Assembly: GCA_034680345.1 (NCBI GenBank)
Contig: JAXISZ010000006.1
Span: 29,507 to 93,506 of the forward strand
Direction: 5' to 3'
DNA: 64,000 nt
Source of the DNA: SXZD01 sp034680345
GTDB lineage: Bacteria; Pseudomonadota; Gammaproteobacteria; Burkholderiales; Burkholderiaceae_B
Position 1 is the stretch's first letter. Each line of letters starts with the position of its first letter. The translations under genes were made by a program, and so were the position numbers. Positions 26,090-34,463 of the stretch are shown here, piece by piece. Below the pieces are notes generated by a model, which saw only the letters and a program-made list of their open reading frames with translations, did not search any database and was not told the origin of the DNA.

Positions 26090-26895
26090 CCCACCAATTT
26101 GTTAAACATCAGTGCAGCTAGTCCAAATAAAACAAACGCAAACACTTTTTTTAAGGTTTTAATGGGTAGGCGGTGTGCTAATGCAGCGCCTACAGGCGCT
26201 GTTAATACGCTTGTGCAAGCTAACCAGAAAATAGCAGGCAAGTATAAGTAGCCAATAAATAGCGCATTGTTTTCGTTGCTTTGAAGACCGTGAAATAAAT
26301 AGCCTAAAACAGAAAAAATGGCCAGAGGAAACCCCATTGCCGCTGAGGTGGCTACAGCATTCTTAATTTGAATATTGCACCAAACCATAAATGGCACAGC
26401 TACAAAACCGCCACCAGCCCCCACCAATGAAGACACCAAGCCTATCAGGCTGCCTATCGCAATTAAGACAGGGGCGTTTGGCAGTTCGCGGCTGGCTTTT
26501 GGTTTTTTATCCAGTAGCATTTGAATTGCAGAAAAAACAATGAAAGTGCAAAAAAACATGCCAAGTTCAAGTGTTGGTAATAATTGTGCAATTTTACTGC
26601 CCAGTAGGGTTCCCAGTAATATGCCAGGGGTAAACTGCAAAACCACAGGCCAAAGAATTGCACCGGTTTTATTATGTGCTTGTAGGCTAGATAAACTGGT
26701 AAACATCATGACACCAAAGGTGGTGCCTATGGCCGTTTGAATTAAGTGAGCGTTGCCAACGCCCTGATTTTCTAAAATATATGCCAGAATAGGCACAATA
26801 ATTAAGCCGCCACCTACGCCTAACAATCCTGCCAAAAAGCCAGAACATGCGCCAACAATGAGTAGAGGCAAGAAAAATGCAGGGTCAAAGTTCAT
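26086..26895 (-). CDS. Sulfite exporter TauE/SafE family permease
   Basis: A 269-residue inner-membrane protein with about eight hydrophobic helices in two repeats. Both repeats keep the family glycine motif: GFLAGLLGVGGGLIIVPIL (about residues 19-37) and GLVSSLVGAGGGFVAVPFM (about 153-171). Members move sulfite, sulfoacetate or other anions; the substrate here is unknown. The 3' end overlaps the lgt stop. Upstream lies the 6S RNA terminator, so this gene should have its own promoter in about 20 bp or be read through. Confidence 0.9.
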   Translation of the reverse strand: MNFDPAFFLPLLIVGACSGFLAGLLGVGGGLIIVPILAYILENQGVGNAHLIQTAIGTTFGVMMFTSLSSLQAHNKTGAILWPVVLQFTPGILLGTLLGSKIAQLLPTLELGMFFCTFIVFSAIQMLLDKKPKASRELPNAPVLIAIGSLIGLVSSLVGAGGGFVAVPFMVWCNIQIKNAVATSAAMGFPLAIFSVLGYLFHGLQSNENNALFIGYLYLPAIFWLACTSVLTAPVGAALAHRLPIKTLKKVFAFVLFGLAALMFNKLVG

Positions 26896-26912
26896 CGCAT
26901 GGCCTTAGAATG

Positions 26913-26946
26913 AAAAAAGGGCCAATTCAAATTGAATTAGCCCTTT
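26913..26946 (-). terminator. Intrinsic terminator of 6S RNA
   Basis: On the minus strand AAAGGGCTAATTCAA pairs almost perfectly with TTGAATTGGCCCTTT, and the T-run TTTTTT follows. It is 9 bp beyond the closing stem of 6S RNA. The stem is nearly symmetric and could act in both directions. Confidence 0.8.
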
Positions 26947-26954
26947 AAAATGGG

Positions 26955-27121
26955 CCCCACAGTGCCGCTAGGTCTTATTCCTGAACCGTAGGGTTCAGGT
27001 GGCGACTATGTTTAGACCTTTAGGTGCGTCCGACTGAGGGACGCTCACACCAGCCAAAAATACATAACTGCCTGATTAAAGCTTGGTTCAAGGAAAATTG
27101 ACCCATCACGAACACCGCAGG
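26955..27121 (-). ncRNA. ssrS: 6S RNA
   Basis: 6S RNA mimics an open promoter and sequesters sigma-70 RNA polymerase in stationary phase. The position directly downstream of zapA is the conserved one. On the minus strand the ends pair: CCTGCGGTG (27121-27113) with CACTGTGGG (26964-26956), allowing G-U. Inside, GGTGTGAGC, the CAGTCGGACG segment, GTCGCCACC and the CTGAACC-CTAC-GGTTCAG hairpin follow the order seen in E. coli 6S (GGTGAGC, GTCCG, CTTGAACC-GGTTCAAG). A terminator follows. Length is about 167 nt; the exact ends are estimated. Confidence 0.85.
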
Positions 27122-27170
27122 AAAACTTTATAAGCTAGAACACCAACCACTTAAAACAGGCAAAAACAGT

Positions 27171-27482
27171 CTAAGGACCAACCTTTCCAAGTGCAACATC
27201 TAATGTACTGACCATAATTTCTATCTTACGCTCAAGTACAAGATTATCCAAGTTGGTTACCCCATTTTTTTCAATTTTATTTTTTTCGCTCAAGGTTTCG
27301 TAGGTGATTTGTAAAGCCGCTAGCATGGCAACGCGATCAACTCCCATGGCTTTGCCACTGCGGCGGATTTCATCCATACGGGTGCTAACCACTTCAATGG
27401 CGCGCAATAACAAGGGTTTTTCTTCGCTGGTGCAAGCCAAGCGAAAGTCGCGCCCCATAATTTTGGTATCAATCGTATCCAT
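27171..27482 (-). CDS. zapA: Cell division protein ZapA
   Basis: ZapA bundles FtsZ filaments at the division ring. The 103-residue protein has the N-terminal DTKIMGRDFRLACTSEEKPLLLRA globular part and the C-terminal coiled coil. The segment VDRVAMLAALQITYETL is typical. It follows a ZapB-like gene by 15 bp and precedes 6S RNA, the standard zapA-ssrS arrangement. It is probably co-transcribed with the genes upstream (exbD side). Confidence 0.93.
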   Translation of the reverse strand: MDTIDTKIMGRDFRLACTSEEKPLLLRAIEVVSTRMDEIRRSGKAMGVDRVAMLAALQITYETLSEKNKIEKNGVTNLDNLVLERKIEIMVSTLDVALGKVGP

Positions 27483-27497
27483 GTTTTTAGTTCCTTA

Positions 27498-27725
27498 TCA
27501 TTCTGTTAATTCAGGAAACCACTGTTCCAGAATTTGGTTAATCTTTTGGCTGCTTTGGTCTAGGGTGTTTTTTAAGTTTTGATTTTCTAATACTAAGCTG
27601 TCTAGCTGTTGTTGCATTTGTTGTTGTATTTGAGTGTGTTGCTGTTTGGCTGAAATTAAATGGTTAACGAGTTGGTTCACTTTGACGTGTAGCGTGTCTA
27701 ATTGTTCATGAATTGGGGTTGTCAT
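27498..27725 (-). CDS. Coiled-coil protein, ZapB-like
   Basis: A 75-residue protein that is almost all coiled coil (residues about 8-66), rich in Gln and with Leu at heptad positions (LDTLHVKVNQLVNHLI, LDSLVLENQNLKNTL). Such short coiled-coil genes precede zapA in many beta- and gammaproteobacteria and are annotated as ZapB-like (DUF904 type). Position and shape support a role at the Z ring. The homology is weak by nature, so the name is tentative. Confidence 0.7.
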   Translation of the reverse strand: MTTPIHEQLDTLHVKVNQLVNHLISAKQQHTQIQQQMQQQLDSLVLENQNLKNTLDQSSQKINQILEQWFPELTE

Positions 27726-27776
27726 TGTTAACTCCGAATATGGGGGGTTAAAAAGGCTGAGATAAAACTGATGTAA

Positions 27777-28205
27777 TTATTTATTTTCAGGTGTAGGAAG
27801 AGTAATAAAACCAATCTTACTTAGTCCATGGGCCTGAGCTTGTCCTAACACCAAGGCAACCGATGCATAGTAGCTGTGTTTGTCCGCCCGAATATGAACT
27901 TCTGGTGTAGGTGTGAGGGCTGCGGCTTCAACCATTTTGCTTTTTAGGGTGTTTTCGTCAACTAAGGTTTGATTCCAGAAAATTTTTCCTTCTAGGTCAA
28001 TGCCAATTTGAATGGTTTGCGGTTTGCTGGCTACGCTTTTAGCTGGCGCATTGGGTAAGTCAATATGAATAGCAGAGGTCATCAGTGGCGCAGTAATGAT
28101 AAAAATAACCAGTAACACCAGCATCACATCTACCAAAGGCGTGGTGTTAATTTCGGCCATTGGCGCTGTATTTTGCTCGCTTTGTTGAAAACCGCCAAAA
28201 GCCAT
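27777..28205 (-). CDS. exbD: Biopolymer transport protein ExbD
   Basis: ExbD is the single-span partner of ExbB in the proton-driven motor that energises TonB. It has 142 residues. The membrane helix VDVMLVLLVIFIITAPLM (about residues 25-42) carries the essential Asp at its start. A periplasmic domain follows. It is 1 bp after exbB, and tonB is upstream, which identifies it as ExbD rather than TolR. It may be translationally coupled to exbB. Confidence 0.93.
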   Translation of the reverse strand: MAFGGFQQSEQNTAPMAEINTTPLVDVMLVLLVIFIITAPLMTSAIHIDLPNAPAKSVASKPQTIQIGIDLEGKIFWNQTLVDENTLKSKMVEAAALTPTPEVHIRADKHSYYASVALVLGQAQAHGLSKIGFITLPTPENK

Positions 28206-28206
28206 T

Positions 28207-28944
28207 TTAAGTTCCTGGTTGGGTGTTTACTTGGTTTTGTTCAGACTGGGGATGTTTAGGGGTAGGGAGGGCTGTTTTGCTGGTGGCCAGTAATGCGTGT
28301 AAATCGTGGGCAAAGCCATCCAGTTCAAGTAGATTTAGGCGGTTCATGCGTACGTAGGCGTTGTATGCTAACACTGCAGGAATGGCCACGGCAAGACCAG
28401 CTGCAGTCATAATTAATGCTTCACCTACAGGGCCGGCTACTTTGTCAATAGCGATAGCCCCCTGGCTGGAAATACCAATCAACGCATTATAGATACCCCA
28501 AACAGTGCCGAATAAACCAATAAATGGTGCTGTTGAGCCAATAGAGGCCAGCAGGGTGAGCCCAGATTCTAAGCGGGTTGCGCTTTCGTTGATGGCTTGT
28601 CGTAGTGCGCGGGTAATCAGTTCCGAACGATCTACATTCGATTGTAGAGACCCGTTATTAGGTAAGCGTGAAGCTTGAATGCCTTTTTCAGCCAAGCCAA
28701 TGAATATTTTTTCACTATCGCATTTTGCCAATTCTTCAATAGCTGTTTCAAGGTTGCCAGCGTTCCAAAAGTTTTGCAAAATTGCTTTACTTTGGCGTTT
28801 AATGCGCCAATTTTGCAAGCCTTTAAATAGAATTTGGTACCAGCTTAAAATAGAGGCCGTTAATAAGAGGTATCCAATAAAATGTGAAATACCGTCGGCT
28901 TGCTGCCAAAATTGCCATATTGTTGATGTTGATGTGTTGTCCAT
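28207..28944 (-). CDS. exbB: Biopolymer transport protein ExbB (MotA/TolQ/ExbB family)
   Basis: ExbB is the proton-channel scaffold of the TonB motor in the inner membrane. It has 245 residues and three membrane helices: about 20-38, about 135-160 (LLASIGSTAPFIGLFGTVWGI, the family signature) and about 175-200 (GEALIMTAAGLAVAIPAVLAYN). The order tonB-exbB-exbD on the minus strand is tight (15 bp and 1 bp). Together with Fur and the iron-related genes nearby, it points to active siderophore or haem import. No TonB-dependent receptor lies in the window. Confidence 0.94.
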   Translation of the reverse strand: MDNTSTSTIWQFWQQADGISHFIGYLLLTASILSWYQILFKGLQNWRIKRQSKAILQNFWNAGNLETAIEELAKCDSEKIFIGLAEKGIQASRLPNNGSLQSNVDRSELITRALRQAINESATRLESGLTLLASIGSTAPFIGLFGTVWGIYNALIGISSQGAIAIDKVAGPVGEALIMTAAGLAVAIPAVLAYNAYVRMNRLNLLELDGFAHDLHALLATSKTALPTPKHPQSEQNQVNTQPGT

Positions 28945-28959
28945 TGTTTCTGTTTTAAA

Positions 28960-29862
28960 CTATTGTTTTAAATTATAAACATAAGGTTGCTCATACCACT
29001 CATCAACGGGTTGGCCATTGATTGTGGCTGGATTAAAACGCGACTCTTTGGCTTGCTGTTCAGCTGCTTTGTCTAGTAAGACTGAACCACTGCTTTGCTT
29101 CATTTTAATTTGATATGCCCGTCCGTCAGTTCCTACTAATATTAGCAGAACAACCGTACCTTCTTCACCTAGGCGACGCGCTAAAGGTGGGTAGTAGGGT
29201 TTGGGGTTATTTTTGCTATATGTGGCATCAATGCTAATGGGTGTGCGTTGCGTGTTTGTTGTTTTTTCTGTGCCTGAAGCATAATTAGGAGAACCTAGGG
29301 GGGTAGGAGGAGGGGACAAAGCGTTGTTGGCTGCATTTGCATTTTGTTGTGGCTGGTTTTGTGGGGCGGTTGTTATTTCGTTATTTGATTTTGCTACATG
29401 GTTTGACACCGAAGCAGCGGGTAAGGTATTTAATAATTCTTGAGGTTTTGTAACCTTGGTTGGCGTTGAGGGCGTTAAGTTGATTGTTTTATGGGGTTGA
29501 GTTGTTTCAGAATAGACGGTTTGATTTTTTTGATTGGTTTGACTGAGAAAATTGACATGGTTTAGTTTTGAATTGTGTTCAAATGGGTCTTGCACCAAGT
29601 TAATTTGTAGGGTTTTTGGGGGGGATTCTAAATTGGCTTTAGGTGCCAAATTTTGAAACAGAAAGACAGTTGCGCCGTGTAAAAACAATACAAAAACAAT
29701 AACCGCTAGTTGAACTGGGTAAATGTGCTTTACTTTTTTATTTAGATAGAACGCTGAATTGTAAACAACTGCACCGCGTTCAGTGCTACATGGCATTGTG
29801 AGCTGGGTGCTGAGCTGGGTATTAAGTTTTGTATTGTATTGAGCGCTTAAGGTGAGGTTCAT
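28960..29862 (-). CDS. tonB: Energy transducer TonB
   Basis: TonB spans the periplasm and passes ExbBD energy to outer-membrane receptors. It has 300 residues. A cytosolic stretch of about 48 residues, longer than usual, precedes the single helix (VQLAVIVFVLFLHGATVFLF, about 50-70). A Pro/Asn/Thr/Gln-rich linker runs to about 215 without the usual Pro-Lys repeats. The C-terminal domain begins at KPYYPPLARRLGEEGTVVLL and ends in WYEQPYVYNLKQ. It starts 3 bp after dapB and heads exbB-exbD. Confidence 0.92.
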   Translation of the reverse strand: MNLTLSAQYNTKLNTQLSTQLTMPCSTERGAVVYNSAFYLNKKVKHIYPVQLAVIVFVLFLHGATVFLFQNLAPKANLESPPKTLQINLVQDPFEHNSKLNHVNFLSQTNQKNQTVYSETTQPHKTINLTPSTPTKVTKPQELLNTLPAASVSNHVAKSNNEITTAPQNQPQQNANAANNALSPPPTPLGSPNYASGTEKTTNTQRTPISIDATYSKNNPKPYYPPLARRLGEEGTVVLLILVGTDGRAYQIKMKQSSGSVLLDKAAEQQAKESRFNPATINGQPVDEWYEQPYVYNLKQ

Positions 29863-29865
29863 ACC

Positions 29866-30681
29866 TTAAAAATCTTTGAGTCCTAGAACATCTTGCATAT
29901 CAAACAAGCCGCGGTTTTTATCAGCTAGAAACTTGGCTGCACGTATTGACCCATGCGCATAGGTGGCGCGCGAGCTTGATTTGTGCGTAATTTCTATGCG
30001 TTCGCCTATTCCGGCAAATAAAACCGTGTGATCGCCCACCACGTCGCCACCGCGAATGGTAGAAAAACCAATGGTCTGTGGGTTGCGTTCGCCTGTTACC
30101 CCTTCGCGCCCGTATACCGCACATGTGTTTAAGTCTCGACCAAGGGCTTGTGCAACCACTTCCCCCATTTTGAGTGCTGTGCCGCTGGGTGCGTCTATCT
30201 TGTGGCGGTGGTGTGTTTCAATGACTTCAATGTCGTAACCACTGGCTAAAATTTTAGCAGCCACCTCTAGTAGTTTAAAGGTGGCATTGACCCCGACAGC
30301 CATGTTGGGAGAAAACACGACGGCTATGTGTTGCGCTGCTTGGGTAATTTGTTGTTTTTGTTCGCTGGTAAAGCCGGTGGTGCCAATCACCAACTGTGTG
30401 CTGTGTTTTTGGCAAAGTTCCAGATGCTGTAAAGTGCCTTCAGGTCGTGTGAAGTCAATGAGCACGTCGGCTTTGGCAATTGCATCATCTAGGTTTGCGC
30501 TGATGGGTATGCCCGTTTGTTTACCTAAAAAGTTACCCGCGTCTTGTCCTTGAAAATGCGATTGTGCGAGGTCAAGCGCGGCCACCAGTTCGCATGTTGG
30601 ATGGTTTAGGGTGGCTTCTATAAGCATTCGGCCCATGCGTCCGCTGGCACCAGTAATGGCAATTTTGGTTATGCTGGTCAT
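29866..30681 (-). CDS. dapB: 4-hydroxy-tetrahydrodipicolinate reductase
   Basis: DapB reduces the DapA product with NAD(P)H on the way to diaminopimelate and lysine. It has 271 residues. The nucleotide fold starts ITGASGRMGRMLIEA (about residues 8-22). The dihydrodipicolinate motif is ETHHRHKIDAPSGTAL (about 156-171), which holds the catalytic His and Lys. It lies 32 bp after bamE and 3 bp before tonB. The bamE-dapB pairing is standard in betaproteobacteria. dapA is at 11.8 kb. Confidence 0.96.
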   Translation of the reverse strand: MTSITKIAITGASGRMGRMLIEATLNHPTCELVAALDLAQSHFQGQDAGNFLGKQTGIPISANLDDAIAKADVLIDFTRPEGTLQHLELCQKHSTQLVIGTTGFTSEQKQQITQAAQHIAVVFSPNMAVGVNATFKLLEVAAKILASGYDIEVIETHHRHKIDAPSGTALKMGEVVAQALGRDLNTCAVYGREGVTGERNPQTIGFSTIRGGDVVGDHTVLFAGIGERIEITHKSSSRATYAHGSIRAAKFLADKNRGLFDMQDVLGLKDF

Positions 30682-30713
30682 ATAAAATTTAGTGCAATTT
30701 GGTTGATGATTGG

Positions 30714-31196
30714 TTAGCGTTTGTTTTCTGGCATGGCACCACCTGTGTAGTGGGTGTAAATGCGATTGTTAAAGTGAACCGTAAATCGATTGCTTTCAAT
30801 AGCACCTGAACCAGCTTGATAGCGGTATACATAGTCCCAACGGTTTGCGTGAAAGGGGTCGGTTAACAATGGGCTACCCAGTATAAATTTAACTTGTTCT
30901 TGGGTCATACCGGGTTTGAGTTGTGCTAGATTGCTGGCAACCACAATATTGCCTTGTTGAATATCAACACGGTAAGTACTAATTAGGTTAGAAATTTGAT
31001 TGCTGCTACAGGCAACCAAAGCATGGCTAATGACTAGCATAACGATTGCGCTGATGAGCCAGTGCAAAGGCTGTAGGCAAAAAATAAAGCAAGATTTAAA
31101 GTGTGGCTTAAAGCGTGCCGAAGATTTTGGTAAAAAAAGGCACTTCAGCCAGGAAAGCTTAGGGTTTGGCAAATGTGTTAAATCAGTTGATTTCAT
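30714..31196 (-). CDS. bamE: Outer membrane assembly lipoprotein BamE (OmlA/SmpA)
   Basis: BamE stabilises the Bam complex. The SmpA/OmlA domain is clear: DIQQGNIVVASNLAQLKPGMTQEQVKFILGSP spans its start, then RWDYVYRYQ. The lipobox is LVAC, with the cysteine at about residue 63. That makes a very long N-terminal extension (about 45 residues, basic with extra hydrophobic bits) before the lipoprotein signal MLVISHALVAC. The annotated ATG may be too early, but no nearer ATG with a good ribosome site is evident. It is divergent from fur, the usual betaproteobacterial arrangement. Confidence 0.88.
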   Translation of the reverse strand: MKSTDLTHLPNPKLSWLKCLFLPKSSARFKPHFKSCFIFCLQPLHWLISAIVMLVISHALVACSSNQISNLISTYRVDIQQGNIVVASNLAQLKPGMTQEQVKFILGSPLLTDPFHANRWDYVYRYQAGSGAIESNRFTVHFNNRIYTHYTGGAMPENKR

Positions 31197-31326
31197 GGCG
31201 GGGGCGTTGTTGTTTTACGTATTTTAATGGCTTTGTGGTTGAAATGGAATTTAAAAGGTAAATTCGCAATTTAAATAGGTTAAAAAACGCTATCATAAAA
31301 CACTTGTGAATTTTTTGAGTTGCCTT

Positions 31327-31776
31327 ATGCCATCTGCTGCTGATTTAAAAAACATTGGTTTAAAAGCCACTTTACCAAGGATGAAGATTCTTGAGGTGTT
31401 TCAAACCAGTTTGCAGCGGCATTTAAGTGCCGAAGAAGTTTATAAAATTTTGTTGCGTGACAACATTGATATCGGTTTGGCTACGGTTTATCGTGTATTA
31501 ACTCAATTTGAGCAAGCAGGTATTTTGTCGCGTCAGCATTTTGAAATGGGTAAAGCGGTTTTTGAATTGAACCAAGGCGCTCATCATGATCATTTGGTGT
31601 GTGTGCAGTGCGGTCGGGTTGAAGAATTTGTAGATCCAGAAATTGAAAAGCGGCAACACGATGTGGCTAAATCGCGTGGGTTTGCTTTGAAAGACCACGC
31701 GCTTGCGTTGTATGGGGTTTGCGAAAAAATTGACTGTGAGCACCGCAAACAGAGTCTAATAAATTTGGGGTTTTAA
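31327..31776 (+). CDS. fur: Ferric uptake regulator
   Basis: Fur is the Fe(II)-dependent repressor of iron acquisition. ATG 31327 gives MPSAADLKNIGLKATLPRMKILEVF, which matches family starts; GTG 31306 is in frame but unlikely. The winged helix contains SAEEVYKILL and IGLATVYRVLTQFEQAG. The metal-binding motif is GAHHDHLVCVQCGRVEEF (about residues 85-102). The product is 149 residues. Likely targets in this window are the sites at 16212 and 44000. It is convergent with recN, with 7 bp between the stops. Confidence 0.96.
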   Translation: MPSAADLKNIGLKATLPRMKILEVFQTSLQRHLSAEEVYKILLRDNIDIGLATVYRVLTQFEQAGILSRQHFEMGKAVFELNQGAHHDHLVCVQCGRVEEFVDPEIEKRQHDVAKSRGFALKDHALALYGVCEKIDCEHRKQSLINLGF

Positions 31777-31783
31777 TTTTTTG

Positions 31784-33439
31784 TTATTTTTTTTCTAACA
31801 TTTCTTTGGCTGTGGCTCGTATGTTGGCTGTAATGTCTTGACCGCCAAGCATGCGCGCTATTTCTTGTTCACGTTCCTGTGGTGTTAGTACTTGAATATG
31901 GCTGGTCGTTTTTACCCCATTAAATTGTTTACTTACTTGCCAATGTTGTTGGCCTTGTGCGGCCACTTGAGGCAGGTGGGTGACACAAAGCACTTGCCGG
32001 TTTTGCGCCAATGTTCGCAAATATCGCCCTACGGTTTCGGCAACCGCCCCACCAATGCCTGAATCTATTTCATCAAAAATTAAGGTGGGAATGCTGCTGG
32101 CTTGGCTGGTAATAACGGTAATGGCTAAACTGATGCGTGCCAGTTCACCACCAGAGGCGGTTTTTGCTAAGGGTTTTGGAGATGATCCAGCGTGACCAGA
32201 AACTAGAAATTCAATGGCGTCAATGCCATAAGCATTTGGGACCGTCTTTTGAATGTCGCACACAAATTGCCCGCCACTTAGGTTTAACTGTTGCATGGCG
32301 GCCGTCACTGCTTGCGATAATTTGTTTGCAACGTCACGGCGTTTTTTTGACAATTCAAGGGCTTGTGTTTCAAATGCAGCTTCAGCAGCGAGCGTTTGTT
32401 GGTGAAGCGCTGCTACATCGGTGGCTTGGTTCAGCGAATTGAGCTCGTTTTCCAGTTGTTGCGCATAGTTGGGTAATTCTTCAGGAAACACTCGAAACTG
32501 ACGGGACAGTGAATGCCAAAGGCCGATGCGTTTGTCCAGTTCATGCAATTGTTCTGGGTCTAACTCGGTATGATTTAAATAGCCATTAAGTGCACGGCTT
32601 GTTTCATTGAGTAAAATTTGCGCTTCTTTGAGTGTGTTGCTTAAGTTTTTTAAATCAGCGTCTTTGTGAGAAAGGTTGTCCAGTTGGTTGATCAACTGCG
32701 CTACTTGACCACATAAATTATGATCGCTTTCACTGATGCTTTGAGCAATCGAGCCAACGCCACTGCTTAACTCAGCGGCGTGGCTAAGGCGGGTATGTTG
32801 TGCGTTGAGTTGTTCCCATTCATCGGGGAGTGGGCTCAGTTTCTCAATGTGATCAAGGCTCCAGAGCAGTTGTTCGCGGCGCTGCTGAATTTCGCTGTCG
32901 TGGTGTTGTGAGTATTCAAGGGTTTTTTGTAATTTTTTCCAGTGCTTATATTGTTCCGTAACAGACTGGCAGAGCGTTTGTAATTGGCCATGGGTGTCGA
33001 GCAATTGGCGTTGTTCATCGCTGCGCGCCAGAGACTGAAATGCGTGTTGGCCGTGAATATCAATCAAAGATTGGCCCAAAGTTTTCAGTAAGTTTGACGT
33101 CACAGGGGTGTCATTGACTAGAGCGCGGCTTTTGCCTGAGCGTAGCAAGATGCGCCGCAATATGAGTTCGCTGTTGTCGCCTTCAGATGCTAGGCCATGG
33201 CTGTTTAGCAGCTCATTTAAACTGGGTGGGCAAGTAAAGACGGCTGTAATGTTCGCTTGTTCGGCGTTTTCAGCAATCATGCCGGTGTCTGCGCGTTCGC
33301 CTAGGCATAAGCTCAGCGCATCAATTAAAATAGATTTCCCTGCGCCAGTTTCGCCTGATAAAACAGTTAGTCCTGTTTTGCAGTTTAGGTGCAGGTGTTC
33401 AACAATGACAAAATTTTTAATGGTTAAACTAAGAAGCAT
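31784..33439 (-). CDS. recN: DNA repair protein RecN
   Basis: RecN is an SMC-like ATPase that acts in double-strand break repair. From ATG 33439 it has 551 residues, normal for the family. The frame is open upstream to 33532, inside nadK, but the family starts at MLLSLTIKNFVIVEHL. Walker A is GETGAGKSILIDAL. A long coiled-coil region runs about residues 150-370, the signature is KTASGGELARISLA and Walker B is TLIFDEIDSGIGG. The start overlaps the nadK end by 11 bp, so the two are coupled. Confidence 0.96.
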   Translation of the reverse strand: MLLSLTIKNFVIVEHLHLNCKTGLTVLSGETGAGKSILIDALSLCLGERADTGMIAENAEQANITAVFTCPPSLNELLNSHGLASEGDNSELILRRILLRSGKSRALVNDTPVTSNLLKTLGQSLIDIHGQHAFQSLARSDEQRQLLDTHGQLQTLCQSVTEQYKHWKKLQKTLEYSQHHDSEIQQRREQLLWSLDHIEKLSPLPDEWEQLNAQHTRLSHAAELSSGVGSIAQSISESDHNLCGQVAQLINQLDNLSHKDADLKNLSNTLKEAQILLNETSRALNGYLNHTELDPEQLHELDKRIGLWHSLSRQFRVFPEELPNYAQQLENELNSLNQATDVAALHQQTLAAEAAFETQALELSKKRRDVANKLSQAVTAAMQQLNLSGGQFVCDIQKTVPNAYGIDAIEFLVSGHAGSSPKPLAKTASGGELARISLAITVITSQASSIPTLIFDEIDSGIGGAVAETVGRYLRTLAQNRQVLCVTHLPQVAAQGQQHWQVSKQFNGVKTTSHIQVLTPQEREQEIARMLGGQDITANIRATAKEMLEKK

Positions 33440-34364
33440 GGCCGGAGTCTCTGCTGCCTCGGGTTTTTGGGGGGCAGTCAATCGGGTTGGCGCTCCAGTG
33501 CAATTTTTGACGCAACATTGCAAAGTAGTCATACGATGCTGGGTGAATTAAACTAACAGGTAAAGGGTCAACTGCAATTGTAATTAAGTCGCCCACTTCA
33601 AGGCGAAAACTCGATTGCATGTCAAAATGTACACCCGTTTCAGGGCCGCCTAATACTTCAATTTCTATGGTGGCAGACTCTGGTAGTGCAATGGGTCGAT
33701 TTGTTAAGGCATGCGGGGCAACAGGAACCAGCAGCAGCCCTTGTAGGCGTGGGTGCAATATTGGGCCGTGTGCAGACAAAGCGTAAGCGGTTGACCCTGT
33801 TGGTGTTGAAACAATTAAGCCGTCAGCGCGGAGATCGTACATAAATTGGCCGTCAACGTGCACGCCCAATTCAACCATGCCACCTACAATACCACGGGCC
33901 ACCACCACATCGTTAATGGACAAAGCCTCGCACACGGTTTGATCAGATCGAACAATATTGGCTTTAAATATTGAGCGGTTGTCGCGTAAATAATGCCCTT
34001 TAAGCACAGCTAACAGGCTATTTTGTAAATCGTCTTGGGCAATATCAGTCATAAAACCCAAGCGCCCATGGTTAATGCCCAATAAAGCTAAGCTGTGTTT
34101 GGCCATACGTCGAGCTACGCCCAGCAAAGTACCGTCGCCACCACAGACCAACCCCAGTTGTGCACGACAAGCAATTTCGGTCTCGTTGGCTGCTGGAAAA
34201 TTGTGGTTGGGGTTGTTGCGGGCGGTTTCTTCTTCTACCAGTACAGTGCAGCCAATATCGCGGGCAAATTGTGCCACCTTGACCCATTGTGGGTCATTTG
34301 TTTGCGCGGCGTGTTTGCCAAAAATAGCAATCGTACTAAATGGCTCGTGCACATTGCGGACCAT
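33429..34364 (-). CDS. nadK: NAD kinase
   Basis: NadK phosphorylates NAD to NADP. The GGDGTLL motif (about residues 79-85) and the NE/D-type region are present, followed by GINHGRLGFMTD, SINDVVVARG and DGLIVSTPTGSTAYALSAHGP. I chose ATG 34364 because AAGGAAGGA lies 9 nt upstream; the frame is open to 34415. The product is 311 residues, with a slightly long C-terminal tail overlapping recN. It is divergent from hrcA, as in many betaproteobacteria. Confidence 0.95.
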   Translation of the reverse strand: MVRNVHEPFSTIAIFGKHAAQTNDPQWVKVAQFARDIGCTVLVEEETARNNPNHNFPAANETEIACRAQLGLVCGGDGTLLGVARRMAKHSLALLGINHGRLGFMTDIAQDDLQNSLLAVLKGHYLRDNRSIFKANIVRSDQTVCEALSINDVVVARGIVGGMVELGVHVDGQFMYDLRADGLIVSTPTGSTAYALSAHGPILHPRLQGLLLVPVAPHALTNRPIALPESATIEIEVLGGPETGVHFDMQSSFRLEVGDLITIAVDPLPVSLIHPASYDYFAMLRQKLHWSANPIDCPPKTRGSRDSGHAS

Positions 34365-34463
34365 GTGGTGAATTCCTTCCTTTTTTAGTTGCCCTATTTT
34401 ATTATTTAGCATCATAATGCAAACCGCGAAAGTGATCTTTGGGTTTTTTAAAACTGTTGCCTT

